Shown here piece after piece: positions 26,001-35,611 of a stretch of 64,000 nucleotides of DNA. Position 1 is the first letter of the stretch. Every line of letters begins with the position of its first letter. A program made the translations under genes and the position numbers. Origin of the DNA: Cymodocea nodosa (lineage: Eukaryota > Streptophyta > Magnoliopsida > Alismatales > Cymodoceaceae); the NCBI GenBank assembly GCA_036874045.1, contig CM072345.1, positions 11,890,501 through 11,954,500 of the forward strand, in the 5' to 3' direction. The notes under the pieces are model-generated. The model was not told the origin of the DNA. It was given only the letters and a program-made list of their open reading frames with translations, and did not search any database.

Positions 26001-28547
26001 ACCTTTTTTTTAAAATTTTATTATTATTTTGAGTCACCTCTTGTTTTGTTATTAATTATTGACTTATGAATTAATTTGTTAGCTGTTACTTTTGTCATTT
26101 GTTATTTAAATACTGTATTCTATATATTGATAATGTTGAGGGAGAGTTTAAGGTAACATTAAGGTTGTTTGACCTAGAGGTCACATGGCAAATCATATTA
26201 AACAAAGTCTCCATTTATGAAACAATCCAGTAATATATGAGATGTACTTGCTTCTATCTATTGATCATGAGATTTTACAGATAAAGCGTGCTGGTTCCCA
26301 GCTGAAGAGTCGTCTCGTAGCAGAAAATTCTGTCACAGAGTGGTCAAAAACGATTGAAAAAATGGAGGATCAAATATCTGAAATTCTTCATGAAGAAAGG
26401 TACAAGATCATGAGTTAAAACAGATTGAGAGATTGGTATGTTTACTTTTAAACAATTGGTAGTTGTGCAGTGAGGAAAGGGCATTGCGGAAGGCTGAAAT
26501 GGAAGCCGCTAAGGTTTTTTCTTCAATATTCCTTTTTACCTAGGATCTTTCTTTATTTTCTGTTCAACGGTTGACAGTTATTTTCTGATTTTGCAGGCAG
26601 AAAATATGATTGAACACAGGGAGGAAATATTCTCTCGTCCTAAGAAAACTTGGTTTGCAACAGAAAAGGAGAAAAATCTTATAGCCAATGCTGCAAAGGT
26701 TGTGTTTTTTCACGCCCACAGTTTTTTATCAATAGATGTATTTGTTATTATTTGGAAGAAAAACCTGATTTGTAAGTTTTATGCTCAACATTTATTCTGT
26801 ATACAACTGATTTTTCATTAATTTTATATATTGTTCATTTGTTATGTATGATATGGATATCAACATGATATCTATTTGACTTTTCATCCAGGATACATAA
26901 ATTTGATATCTGGCTTTCCGTTAGAATTTTATATTCTTTTTACCATCAATTATTCTGTATTTCATTTGACATTGTTTTTGTCTCTATTGCATACTTATCT
27001 GTCCAGCAAGTATCCTTGGAAAACAATCAAACTAGCAAAAACGAGATTTTAAGTGCACAGCGAGCTGAAGAACTAAAAATGAAGGAAAAGAGGCAACGGG
27101 AGTGGGAGGTTTGGAAAAAACTAGTTTCCATTTGAAATGATGAAAGTCCTATTCATAGAAATCACTGTAGCTCTATACATTGAATCCATTTTTATGGAAA
27201 AATTTTTATTGACAGAAAAATTTGCCACGCAAGAAGCGTAGAAGGTTGGAAGCAAAGCGTGAGATGTTGGAAAATGAAGATGGCAGTGAGCAGGTGTACA
27301 TTGGAACAATAGACTGCCATTGTTTTCATTTCCTGAGTTAACACCGTAATATTTGTTTATTGTCTAATATTATTTTTCTTATGTTTGCATTCATTTTTGA
27401 AGCATGCTTTTATTTTCTTGTACTGTCACTTTTAAAATGCCGGTTGGCCATAGGCCCTAAAAGTGATTTGGCCTCAATTTTTTATTTTCTGTAATGCTTG
27501 TAGGAACTTGAAAATGGTAAGAAGGAGAAAGCTGGAAAGTCATTAGTTGAATTGGCTTATAAGAAGGCAAAATTCGCAAAGGCTATAAAGAAGAAGAGGG
27601 AATCTAAGAAACCTAAAGGTTCAACTTCAACAGCTAAAAGTCTTCCCCTGAAAAAACAAAGCAGGAAGGAGGAAATGCTCGAATTATTTCAGAATGATAT
27701 GAATGAGGGGAAACAAAAACAGGTCTCAAAGAAGCGCATGCATGTGGTGGAAAATAGAAAAGCTAGAAGTTCATTCAAAAGCAAATTGAGGTAAATGATT
27801 TACTCATTCTTTCTATTATATTTTAAAATTGGGTTATAGGAAGGCATATTTTGTAATATATCTAACTCAAGACGTTAGCATGACAGAGCAGTTACAAGAG
27901 GGTAATAGATATACTGTTGTCATACAGATGCACCACACTATTTGACTTGTTTGATGCTTTTGGTTGACTGTGGTTTGGTTCATCAATATTAATATATGTC
28001 ACATTATGCGAATAATCCATTGGGCCACATTATTGTTTGCAAATATCACATTCTTATACTGTTATAGCCCTGCCAAGTTTCCACCTCATTCTTGCCATGC
28101 CTAGTTATTCGCATATAAACCAGTATGTACCTAAGGAACCGTTTTCAAAGAAAGTCCGGAAGAAAATGGTGATATTTCAATAGATTTTCTTACCATTTTT
28201 TGTTTAATTTAGTGGGAATAATTTCCTCTGCTATTATTTTCAAAATTTTTTGGGAATGCTTCTGCAGAGTTCATATTTTGAAAAAAGTTGCTTATTAAAT
28301 CTCAATACACATTTAGATATAACACTGTCTATGGCAATGTTTTGGGAATGTTTCTATTTATGGTAATCTCAATACATGTTATCATATAGTTTTCTAAAAT
28401 ATCTTTGTAACTTAGTGGATGGGTGCTTTGATTCCAGACCAAAAAAAAAAATCCATTTTGAGATCTGCCGACATGGGTCACATCAATTATTGGAGTTTCA
28501 CTTTTTTTATTGTTGCCTTTCTTTTCAGGTATAAAAGGAGAAAATAG
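11013..28547 (+). CDS. RH28: DEAD-box ATP-dependent RNA helicase, RH28 / DRS1 / DDX27 type
   Basis: ATP-dependent RNA helicase; the DRS1/DDX27 family acts in large ribosomal subunit assembly in the nucleolus. Nineteen exons: 11013-11291, 11418-11591, 11949-12017, 12126-12232, 12626-12704, 14199-14372, 16972-17120, 17673-17768, 21130-21232, 22040-22102, 22267-22328, 25281-25377, 26281-26399, 26471-26513, 26597-26698, 27007-27108, 27216-27293, 27504-27790, 28529-28547. They join to 2202 nt, 733 aa plus stop. Motifs in order: Q motif with [15 protein letters not shown] (about 171-175); Ia PTRELAAQ; Ib TPGR (252-255); II DEAD (277-280); III SAT (308-310); [31 protein letters not shown] (455-462). 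A lysine-rich tail of about 250 aa ends YKRRK and looks nucleolar. The ATG at 11013 opens [18 protein letters not shown], an acidic start typical of the family. The gene spans 17.5 kb because its introns have taken in repeats. Confidence 0.95.
15547..15561. repeat. (AG)n microsatellite
   Basis: A short GA run follows a TATATATA stretch in helicase intron 6, just left of the candidate inverted-repeat element. Confidence 0.75.
15571..16530. mobile_element. Candidate non-autonomous DNA element with long imperfect inverted repeats (MULE-like)
   Basis: Inside helicase intron 6. The left arm (15571 to about 15815) contains TTATTTTCCTCAACTGTGG then CACTCTGTTTGACAC. The right arm (about 16310-16530), reverse-complemented, contains TCATTTTCCTAAAATGTGG then CACTCTATGTTTTACAC. 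Weaker matches continue inward to AAAATCATTTT..TG.GTGATT in both arms. No transposase is encoded. Long arms of about 200-250 bp suggest a Mutator-like MITE. I could not define a 9-bp target duplication, so the class is inferred. Confidence 0.5.
18690..19280. repeat. AT-rich MITE-like segment in helicase intron 8
   Basis: The left edge reads ATGCTACATTTGGTTTATTGG and the reverse complement of the right edge reads AAGGTAATGTTTGGAACCAA. This is a weak terminal inverted repeat flanking an interior with AAT/ATT runs (about 18955-19140). No coding capacity. It could equally be plain low-complexity sequence. Confidence 0.3.
19828..19987 (+). repeat. 5' LTR of the TRIM-like element
   Basis: 160 bp, beginning TGTTAGAGTATATTAATG and ending TTTTCA. 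It shares GTTAGGTGTTATGTGTGT and CTTGTATTA with the 3' copy. Confidence 0.8.
20910..21069 (+). repeat. 3' LTR of the TRIM-like element
   Basis: 160 bp, beginning TATTAGAATATATTAATG (TG has become TA) and ending TTTCA. It has the same length as the 5' copy, with scattered substitutions and two compensating indels. Confidence 0.8.
23840..24300. repeat. MITE-like palindrome-rich segment in helicase intron 11
   Basis: Repeated self-complementary cores occur: CTTATTTTAAAATAAGC near 24099, GCTTATTTTAAAATAAAC near 24201, and CTTTTAAAATAAGTT near 24256. The interior is AT-rich and there is no open frame. This resembles common plant MITE interiors, but exact ends and a target duplication were not found. 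Confidence 0.35.
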
Positions 28548-29846
28548 AGGAAGATGCATGACCTCAGAGATTAGTCCTTAATTTATGGGGAAAATATTTT
28601 TTTCACTTGACCTCACGTGATTGGTAAACGGTGAAATCATCTTTTGGCAGTAAGAGATTTGTCAGCTAGATCTGGGCTTTGGTAAGTTGGCAACCATACA
28701 TGATCCATAGATTCTGAAGCTGTTGCCCGATTGATTATGACTGTCAATTTGGAGCCAAGCTTTGACAGAAGTCCTGTTGAGTGTTATAAAACTTGATTAT
28801 AACGGGATTTGATCAAGATTTGGCTCTCATTGGGTAGCAAGTAAGTCTGAGAAAATTCTGTACTGGATATATAAAATTCGACAGTTACTTTCATTACTTT
28901 CTTATACAAGTTATTTTAATATTTATTGATTTCTTTTGTATCGCCAACTCTCACTTAATTGCTCAAAAGCAGAGGTTTTGGAAAATTCCTGTGTGATGGA
29001 CTTGATGCCTCTTTATGTGGACCGATTATAAACATTACCATTATAAAAAATATATATAGAACTAACTTTTTGAGAATGGGCAGAAACATATTAGGCTCAA
29101 AGTGAACTGGGAGTTTGGTAAAATTACTTGAGACACAATACAGCAATTATCCTATATCCTATATGCTTCCGATCAAATTAATCGTCCATATCTTCGTCTA
29201 TTTAGGTCAACCATAAAATATGGGGTCCTTTTGTTTGTTTGGTGAACTATAATCCATTAAGTATCATTCTAATCATTAATTTGGTGAGTGTTTCTTACTA
29301 AACATGATGTAGATTATTTCTGCAATGATGGATATGTGCATAAACCCATGTAAGGTTTTATATGGCAAAATAATCTAAATTTAGTGATATTTTTGGCAAG
29401 ATTTCTTGATTCTACCATCATGATGCCTGAAATAATCCTTGTATGATAGCTACAATGACGTTGTATTGAATTTTTATAAGGTGAGGATTGGTTTAGCCAT
29501 TTTGATAACAGAGGCAGTGGTTTGACATCAGTTTTTTTTTACGAAACATTTCTTTACATTAATTCCACCCAATATCATTCTCAATAATCCATATTATTCT
29601 TGTGTCATAGGTTTTTCAATATAATCTAAATAATTTGATTTTGCAAAAAATTGATCCTTAATTTAACAAGAAAAACATGTATTTGGGTACACGAGACGTA
29701 GAATCACGACTAGGTATTTTTCAACTCGTTTTTTTGAAATTGATGGGTATGTTGCCATTAAGATCTGAACCTTAGCGAAAATATGAAATTATAAAATTTT
29801 GGTCAACTTAACTATAATTGACTTGATCGACTCCGCCTTTTTTCGC

Positions 29847-29875
29847 AAAAAAAGAAAGAAAGAAAGAAAGAAAAA
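29847..29875. repeat. (GAAA)n microsatellite
   Basis: A run of GAAA units follows a poly-A stretch in the helicase-subtilase spacer. Confidence 0.85.
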
Positions 29876-31358
29876 CTAGCATGATAGCAGGATATAACGA
29901 AATAGCATTTGTTCAAAGCCGACAACCCACATCAGCCATGGCAGGAAGCCTTTACCTTTTGCTCTTTGACCAAGTCTCCATCTTCATCTCCTCTTTTCAT
30001 GGCAAAGAGGACGAGTCTAGATCATCGTTCTCATCTTAACACGCAGTCAACCAACCCTGATCCCTGATGGTTGGAGAAATTCTGTCGAGTGCATCCACAA
30101 GAATCTTTCAGTGCACCGGTCATCAATTCTTCTAGAATATCCGAATGATGATGGCATCTATGGTTTGAAAGATTCTTGACTAGAAAGTGGAAAAAGAGAC
30201 GACTCGTAGAAAAGAAAGCATGGATGGGATGTCTGATGAGAGAGCGGTATGCATGAAAGCCAAATCTAGATGCAGAACCATCTTCAACCCTAGACGATGG
30301 CTTTCCAATATTGATCGTTACCCTTCCCATGACTTTTTGTATGTATACATACATGCCTAGTCGTTCCTTGGCATCATTGCATTCAACTATCATCCACCAC
30401 CATCATCTGATACCACCATAAATAACCTGTAGGTGCCAGGATTTACTTACACCATGTATGCCCAACCCAGATTGATCCTTTTGTAGACTGACATAAATAT
30501 CAGGAAACATTTGGCAACCCACACCCACACACATTCCAAGTATTCTTCTCTTCTTTCTTCTCGCAGGATAGAGAGACCGCCACACCATCCAGTCTAAAAA
30601 TTGTATTTTCAGTTGTCATCCTCGATCGACCGATGGTTTGAACTTTTGAAGCGATAAATACAAAAACATCCGAGCTTTCATGTAATGGAGAGCGAGAGAA
30701 GAATCTCTGCTACAGTGGGAAAAGAAGTGGGGGTGACGAGAAGGGCGGGAGCCGCTCCTGCGGTGCGACCTAACTCATATTAAAAAATGGCCTGGAACGA
30801 AGGAAGGACGTAATTATAAAATTTGAAAGGTCCTAAAGCGAAATCAAGTTTTAAGGAGGTCAGTGGGGGGAAGTTATAAAAAACCTCGTATATATTAATA
30901 TTGTAGGTCTTCGCGCTCGGTGCGCACCCCTGCTTTGGACGAATTTTGAAAAAAAAAAATAAAAAATTTGAGATTCCCCGCACTTCACTGCACACCAAAA
31001 CGGCAGACATCCATACTTGAGCATCGTGATTGGTCAGCTCTCCTGACTAACCCAAGTTAGCATTTGATAATCTCGGCATTTAAGTTTCTATGATATTCCA
31101 TTTTTTTTTATTACGATTCTGATTCAAATTTACAAGCATCGATGCGTGATTAAGAATAGTAAAATTGACCGAGACCAATTTACGCAAAATCTTGATCATT
31201 GATTTTCGAATTTAAAATTCTAAACAAGGTTAATGTAAACCTAAACCACACCGTTGAGGGTATACTTGAGAATGTAATTAAACGGTGGTAAGAGAAACTT
31301 TCACTTAATTATTATTGACGCAGATTTTGAATCTCTTGCTTGGTGAAAAGAGCACACC

Positions 31359-31365
31359 ATAAAAG
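31359..31365 (+). promoter_or_regulatory. Possible TATA box of the subtilase gene
   Basis: ATAAAAG lies about 100 bp upstream of the ATG at 31463, a usual distance for a plant TATA box plus a short leader. This rests on the motif and its position only. Confidence 0.3.
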
Positions 31366-31462
31366 TGTAGTCATTTATTTCCGCCCCTCTCCGCTAAGAC
31401 TGCCACTCCCCAAGCTTGCCTTCCCAGTTCCCAGTTCCCAGTTCCCAGTCCACCCACCACCA

Positions 31463-33802
31463 ATGGCAACGGCCTCTCCCTCCCACCTCCTTCTCTCCTT
31501 CGCCTCCGTCCTCCTACTCTTTTGGACTCCGTTTCTAACCCTAACCCTAGAAGCCAAACCACCCGAGAAGGTCTACATCGTCCGCGTCGACCATACCGCC
31601 AAACCCTCCATCTTCCCTTCCCACACCCACTGGTACGCCACCTCCTTCCTCTCCTCCTCCACACGCCTCCTCCACGTCTACGACACCGTCTTCCACGGCT
31701 TCTCCGCCGTCCTCTCTTCCGACGTCGCTGCGTCCCTCTCCGAACACTCGTCTGTGCTCGCCGTCTTCGAGGACAGACTTCGCCACCTCCACACCACCCG
31801 CTCCCCCCAGTTTCTCGGGCTTAGGAACCAGCAGGGGCTATGGTCAGAATCCGACTATGGCTCGGATGTCATCGTAGGGATTCTCGACACGGGACTCTGG
31901 CCGGAGAGGAGGTCTTTCTCTGATTTTAACCTGGGGCCTGTTCCCACAAAGTGGAAGGGAGTCTGCGAGGTGGGGACGAGGTTTTTGGCTTCCTACTGTA
32001 ACAACAAGCTTGTCGGGGCGAGATCCTTCTCCAAAGGCCACGACGCTGCTGCCCTCATCGGCGGCCGCGGGATCAACGAGACGGTCGAGTTCCGGTCGCC
32101 TCGCGATGCGGATGGCCATGGGACTCACACTGCCTCCACCGCTGCCGGAAGGCACGCATTCTCTGCGAGCATGGATGGGTACGCCACTGGGATTGCCAAG
32201 GGAGTTGCTCCGAAGGCGAGGATCGCCGTTTACAAGGTCTGCTGGAAGGGCTCCGGTTGTCTCGACTCTGACATTCTCGCCGGCTTCGATCGTGCGGTTT
32301 CCGACGGCGTTGACGTGATCTCTGTGTCCATTGGCGGCGGCGTAGGCGTCGTTTCCCCGTATTATCTCGATCCGATAGCGATCGGGTCTTATAGCGCCGT
32401 TTCCAGAGGAGTGTTTGTGTCCACCTCGGCTGGGAACGACGGGCCAACGGGAATGTCGGTGACGAACCTATCCCCGTGGTTGACGACTGTTGGTGCCGGC
32501 ACAATCGACCGTACCTTCCCGGCAGACGTCGTTTTGGGAGACGGCCGGAAGCTCTCTGGTGTCTCGCTCTATTCAGGAAAGAAGTTGGCGGCGGGTAAGA
32601 TGTTCCCTCTTGTTTATCCTGGGAAGAGCGGTGGCATGTCGGCATCGCTGTGCATGGAGAACTCGCTCGACCCAAGGATGGTGAAGGGAAAGATCGTGGT
32701 CTGCGAGCGAGGCAGCAGTCCTCGCGTTGCCAAGGGCTTTGTGGTGAAGAAAGCGGGTGGAATCGCAATGGTCCTCGCCAATGGCGTCTCCAACGGTGAG
32801 GGGCTCGTAGGCGACGCCCACGTCCTCCCTGCGTGCGCCGTGGGGTCGAATGAGGGCGATATGTTGAAGTCCTATGCTTTGGCTTCTTCGAACCCGACTG
32901 CCACTATTGTTTTCGGGGGAACGGTTATAGGTGTGAAGCCTGCGCCGGTGGTGGCGTCCTTCTCCGGGAGGGGACCTAACGGTCTCACTCCTGGGATCTT
33001 GAAGCCAGACTTGATCGCCCCAGGTGTCAACATTCTAGCAGCCTGGACGGACGCCGTCGGGCCTACCGGATTGGAATCTGACGCGAGAAAGACGGAGTTC
33101 AATATACTCTCTGGTACGTCCATGTCTTGTCCGCACGTTGGTGGCGCGGCGGCCTTGCTGAAGTCGGCTCATCCGGGGTGGAGCCCGGCGGCAATACGGT
33201 CGGCGATGATGACGACGGCCAGCGTAGACGACAATAGGTTCGGTCCTATGACGGACGAGTCGACGGGTAAGGCCTCGTCGCCGTTGGATTACGGAGCCGG
33301 ACATGTGAATCTCGATAGAGCCATGGACCCCGGGTTGGTATACGATCTTGGTGACGGTGACTACGTCGACTTCCTCTGCTCGATCGGTTACGAACCGCAG
33401 ACGATTCAGGTGATCACTCACGTACCCGTGGCGTGCCCGAGGAAGAAGTTTCTTACGGAGAATCTCAACTACCCGTCCTTGTCTGTGGTCTTCGGTTCGG
33501 GGAACACAAGCAAGAGCTTCATAAGGACGGTGACGAACGTCGGTGAAGCGAGCGCCGTGTACCGCGCGAAGGTGGACTTGGACAGAAAGGCGGGGGTGGG
33601 CGTGAGAGTGAAGCCCAGAAAGCTGGTGTTCACGGCCGCCGTGAAACAGAGGAAGTTCATGGTGACGGTGACGGTGGCGGCGGACTTGGGGAGGAACATG
33701 GTGGAGGACGAGTCTGGGGTGACGTCCGGGTGGCTGTCGTGGTCGGACGGCAAGCACGTGGTTCGCAGTCCTCTCGTGGTTTCTCGGATCCAACCGTTGT
33801 GA
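31463..33802 (+). CDS. SBT1.6: Subtilisin-like serine protease, SBT1.6 type
   Basis: Secreted plant subtilase of 779 aa with no introns. Order: signal peptide (about 1-30, a hydrophobic run around LLLSFASVLLLFW); I9 prodomain (about 36-110, starting KVYIVRVD); mature enzyme from TTRSPQFLGL near 111; peptidase S8 with Asp142 (GILDTGLWPE), His219 (DGHGTHT), oxyanion Asn325 (SAGNDGP) and Ser553 (LSGTSMSCPHV); an inserted PA domain (about 360-490); and a C-terminal Fn3-like domain ending at QPL. The full triad predicts an active enzyme. I chose the ATG at 31463 because the reading frame upstream has no other ATG and this start gives a proper signal peptide. Segments such as RSPRDADGHGTHT, SPYYLDPIAIGSY and KSGGMSASLCMEN fit SBT1.6 better than other SBT1 members. 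The coding sequence is strikingly GC-rich compared with its flanks. The TFIIS-domain gene faces it tail to tail. Confidence 0.95.
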   Translation: MATASPSHLLLSFASVLLLFWTPFLTLTLEAKPPEKVYIVRVDHTAKPSIFPSHTHWYATSFLSSSTRLLHVYDTVFHGFSAVLSSDVAASLSEHSSVLAVFEDRLRHLHTTRSPQFLGLRNQQGLWSESDYGSDVIVGILDTGLWPERRSFSDFNLGPVPTKWKGVCEVGTRFLASYCNNKLVGARSFSKGHDAAALIGGRGINETVEFRSPRDADGHGTHTASTAAGRHAFSASMDGYATGIAKGVAPKARIAVYKVCWKGSGCLDSDILAGFDRAVSDGVDVISVSIGGGVGVVSPYYLDPIAIGSYSAVSRGVFVSTSAGNDGPTGMSVTNLSPWLTTVGAGTIDRTFPADVVLGDGRKLSGVSLYSGKKLAAGKMFPLVYPGKSGGMSASLCMENSLDPRMVKGKIVVCERGSSPRVAKGFVVKKAGGIAMVLANGVSNGEGLVGDAHVLPACAVGSNEGDMLKSYALASSNPTATIVFGGTVIGVKPAPVVASFSGRGPNGLTPGILKPDLIAPGVNILAAWTDAVGPTGLESDARKTEFNILSGTSMSCPHVGGAAALLKSAHPGWSPAAIRSAMMTTASVDDNRFGPMTDESTGKASSPLDYGAGHVNLDRAMDPGLVYDLGDGDYVDFLCSIGYEPQTIQVITHVPVACPRKKFLTENLNYPSLSVVFGSGNTSKSFIRTVTNVGEASAVYRAKVDLDRKAGVGVRVKPRKLVFTAAVKQRKFMVTVTVAADLGRNMVEDESGVTSGWLSWSDGKHVVRSPLVVSRIQPL

Positions 33803-35611
33803 TTCTCTGTTCATGTCGTCGTTGTGGATTTAAATTGCTGTATCTACATTCCGGTGCCTCGCCGGTTGTGGCATTTGGACTTATATTACTATTATAATGC
33901 TATTAGAGGATTTGTCCATTTTTATAGTTCTTTCTACCTATAAAATTCCGTGTTTTTAATGTAGAAAAAATATTTTTTTAAATTGTCTTCGTGAAAAAAT
34001 GGCCGTGTGTGTGTGTGTGTGTCGTTGGATGCTTGTCCGTGGTCTTACTTGTCAGACTGCAACGTGTATTTTGTTTTTTTTCAAAAAATAAATGATCGGA
34101 GTTTGGTACACGGCCCGTGGGGTCTCGCGTCCTTCTCCTGTTCGGGCGGTGACGTGAGGAGATGGGTATCCTTTTCAGGCGAAAAAATGACTCGGTCGAC
34201 GTCGTTTTCAATCGACGTGGTTCGTCTGAAACTTTCTTGTTAGAATTTATTTCTTTTTGAGCGTCGACGAATGATTTCTTCTCGTCAATAACATCAATTT
34301 CTGCTTCACTTTCAGAAAATGCAAGACTCAAGAATTCAACGAATGAGCTGTCCAATTCCTCTTTCTAGCCGAAGTAATTGTACTTGGTTTGGAAAATACT
34401 TTTAGTTTAGGGGAGATCTTTTATCTTTAGATTATTATTTCAAAAAATTTGTGCCTACATGCGATAATTTACATTGGATGCCAACTTTGAACCAGTTACT
34501 TAAGTACCAAAGAAATGAGAATAGGCTTTGTGGAAAATACTATTGTCTTATTTTACAATTGATTTTTTAAAAAAACTTTTTCACTGTTGTCGTATCATAA
34601 TTACGAATATGTTAGTGTATAACGCTGGTAAAGGTTTAGTGTACTAAAGATAAAGACCAGTTGAACTTGCTTTTCTTACAAAAGTGAAGTCCATACATCA
34701 GTTACAGAGTTACTTCTCTTTTTTATGATGGATGTCAGTCACCTTTCTCATGCAATATGCAACTTAATAGCCTGTTTTTATTTCAATTCTTCATCAGATG
34801 CCTGCGTTTCACATCTCCCAAACTTCGAATGAATAAGTTATTTTGATAATTATAAATTTCTATTTAAATTCTACAGAGATTCTTTTCCTCGTGATGATAG
34901 CAGTACCATCCATGGCTGTTATTTGGTAAAAGCCAAGGGACAGAAGATGTCAACACTGAACGTGAATTTTTGGAGACCATCTTCTCCGATGTACCGTCGT
35001 TTTAGTTCCATATATTAATCAGAAGCACGCGAATCGATTGTGCAGCGTGATGAAGGTTCCCGTAGCACTAACGTCCTTGATATCATCCCATGGAGAGAGA
35101 CAAAACCATACGTCTTTCCAAGTGGAAAGTCACTGGATTGCCATAGGGCACCCTCTACCACTAGCTTGTATTCTTTCCTAAACCAATGGTTACAACTCCA
35201 TCACAATATGAAAATTCCGAATCTCGACGTAAATACCATATAATTAAGGAATGAATTATCCATCCACGCGGAAATGATTAAGCAACAACCAACCAAGCCA
35301 TCTTCTATGTTAGAATATCTCTGATGCATGTACAGATTAAACTCACATATAGAAACAAAAGCCATTAAGAAAAGTAAGTAAACCTACATTGTCATGGCAA
35401 TTCATCTCATGGACTATATATTCAAATCTGCATTATTCCGTTTGGATTAACTCACCACCTATCCAAACTACCACTGCCAAAATGGCCCACCCGTAGTGGG
35501 AATAGCCACGTGAGCATTTACTTCGCCCCTCTCTTCAAATTTAAAGTAAAGGAATCCTATTCAACAAAAAGTTAATGAAAAAAATAATAACAATTCAAGA
35601 AAATGAACAAA
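33803..35611. other. Spacer between convergent subtilase and TFIIS-domain genes
   Basis: Both genes end into this stretch, so it should hold two 3' UTRs. A (GT)n run lies at 34005-34022. The rest is AT-rich, and I see no supported gene or RNA. Confidence 0.6.
34005..34022. repeat. (GT)n microsatellite
   Basis: Nine GT units downstream of the subtilase gene. Confidence 0.9.

Larger units (their letters stand above)
28548..31462. other. Spacer between the helicase and the subtilase
   Basis: Contains the helicase 3' UTR, a (GAAA)n run at about 29847-29875, a patch of less AT-rich sequence from 29900 to 30780 with only weak open frames, and at about 30910-30935 a short GC-rich block with GCGC at both ends. 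The last 120 bp before 31463 should be the subtilase core promoter and 5' UTR; an ATAAAAG TATA-like word lies at 31359-31365. No gene is supported. Confidence 0.55.

Noticed and set aside
31340..31462. N-terminal extension of the subtilase by 41 codons
   Set aside because: It would need a TTG start; the first ATG is at 31463 and directly gives a signal peptide.
32073..32768. 231-codon antisense open frame in the subtilase
   Set aside because: Same cause: low-complexity Arg/Ser-rich product opposite conserved catalytic sequence.
33035..33814. 259-codon antisense open frame across the subtilase 3' half
   Set aside because: Shadow of GC-rich codons on the other strand; Arg/His/Pro-rich without any domain, and the sense strand is a clear subtilase.
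33978..34355. 125-codon minus-strand frame beyond the subtilase
   Set aside because: Its end is the (GT)n microsatellite read as Thr-His repeats; no family or context support.
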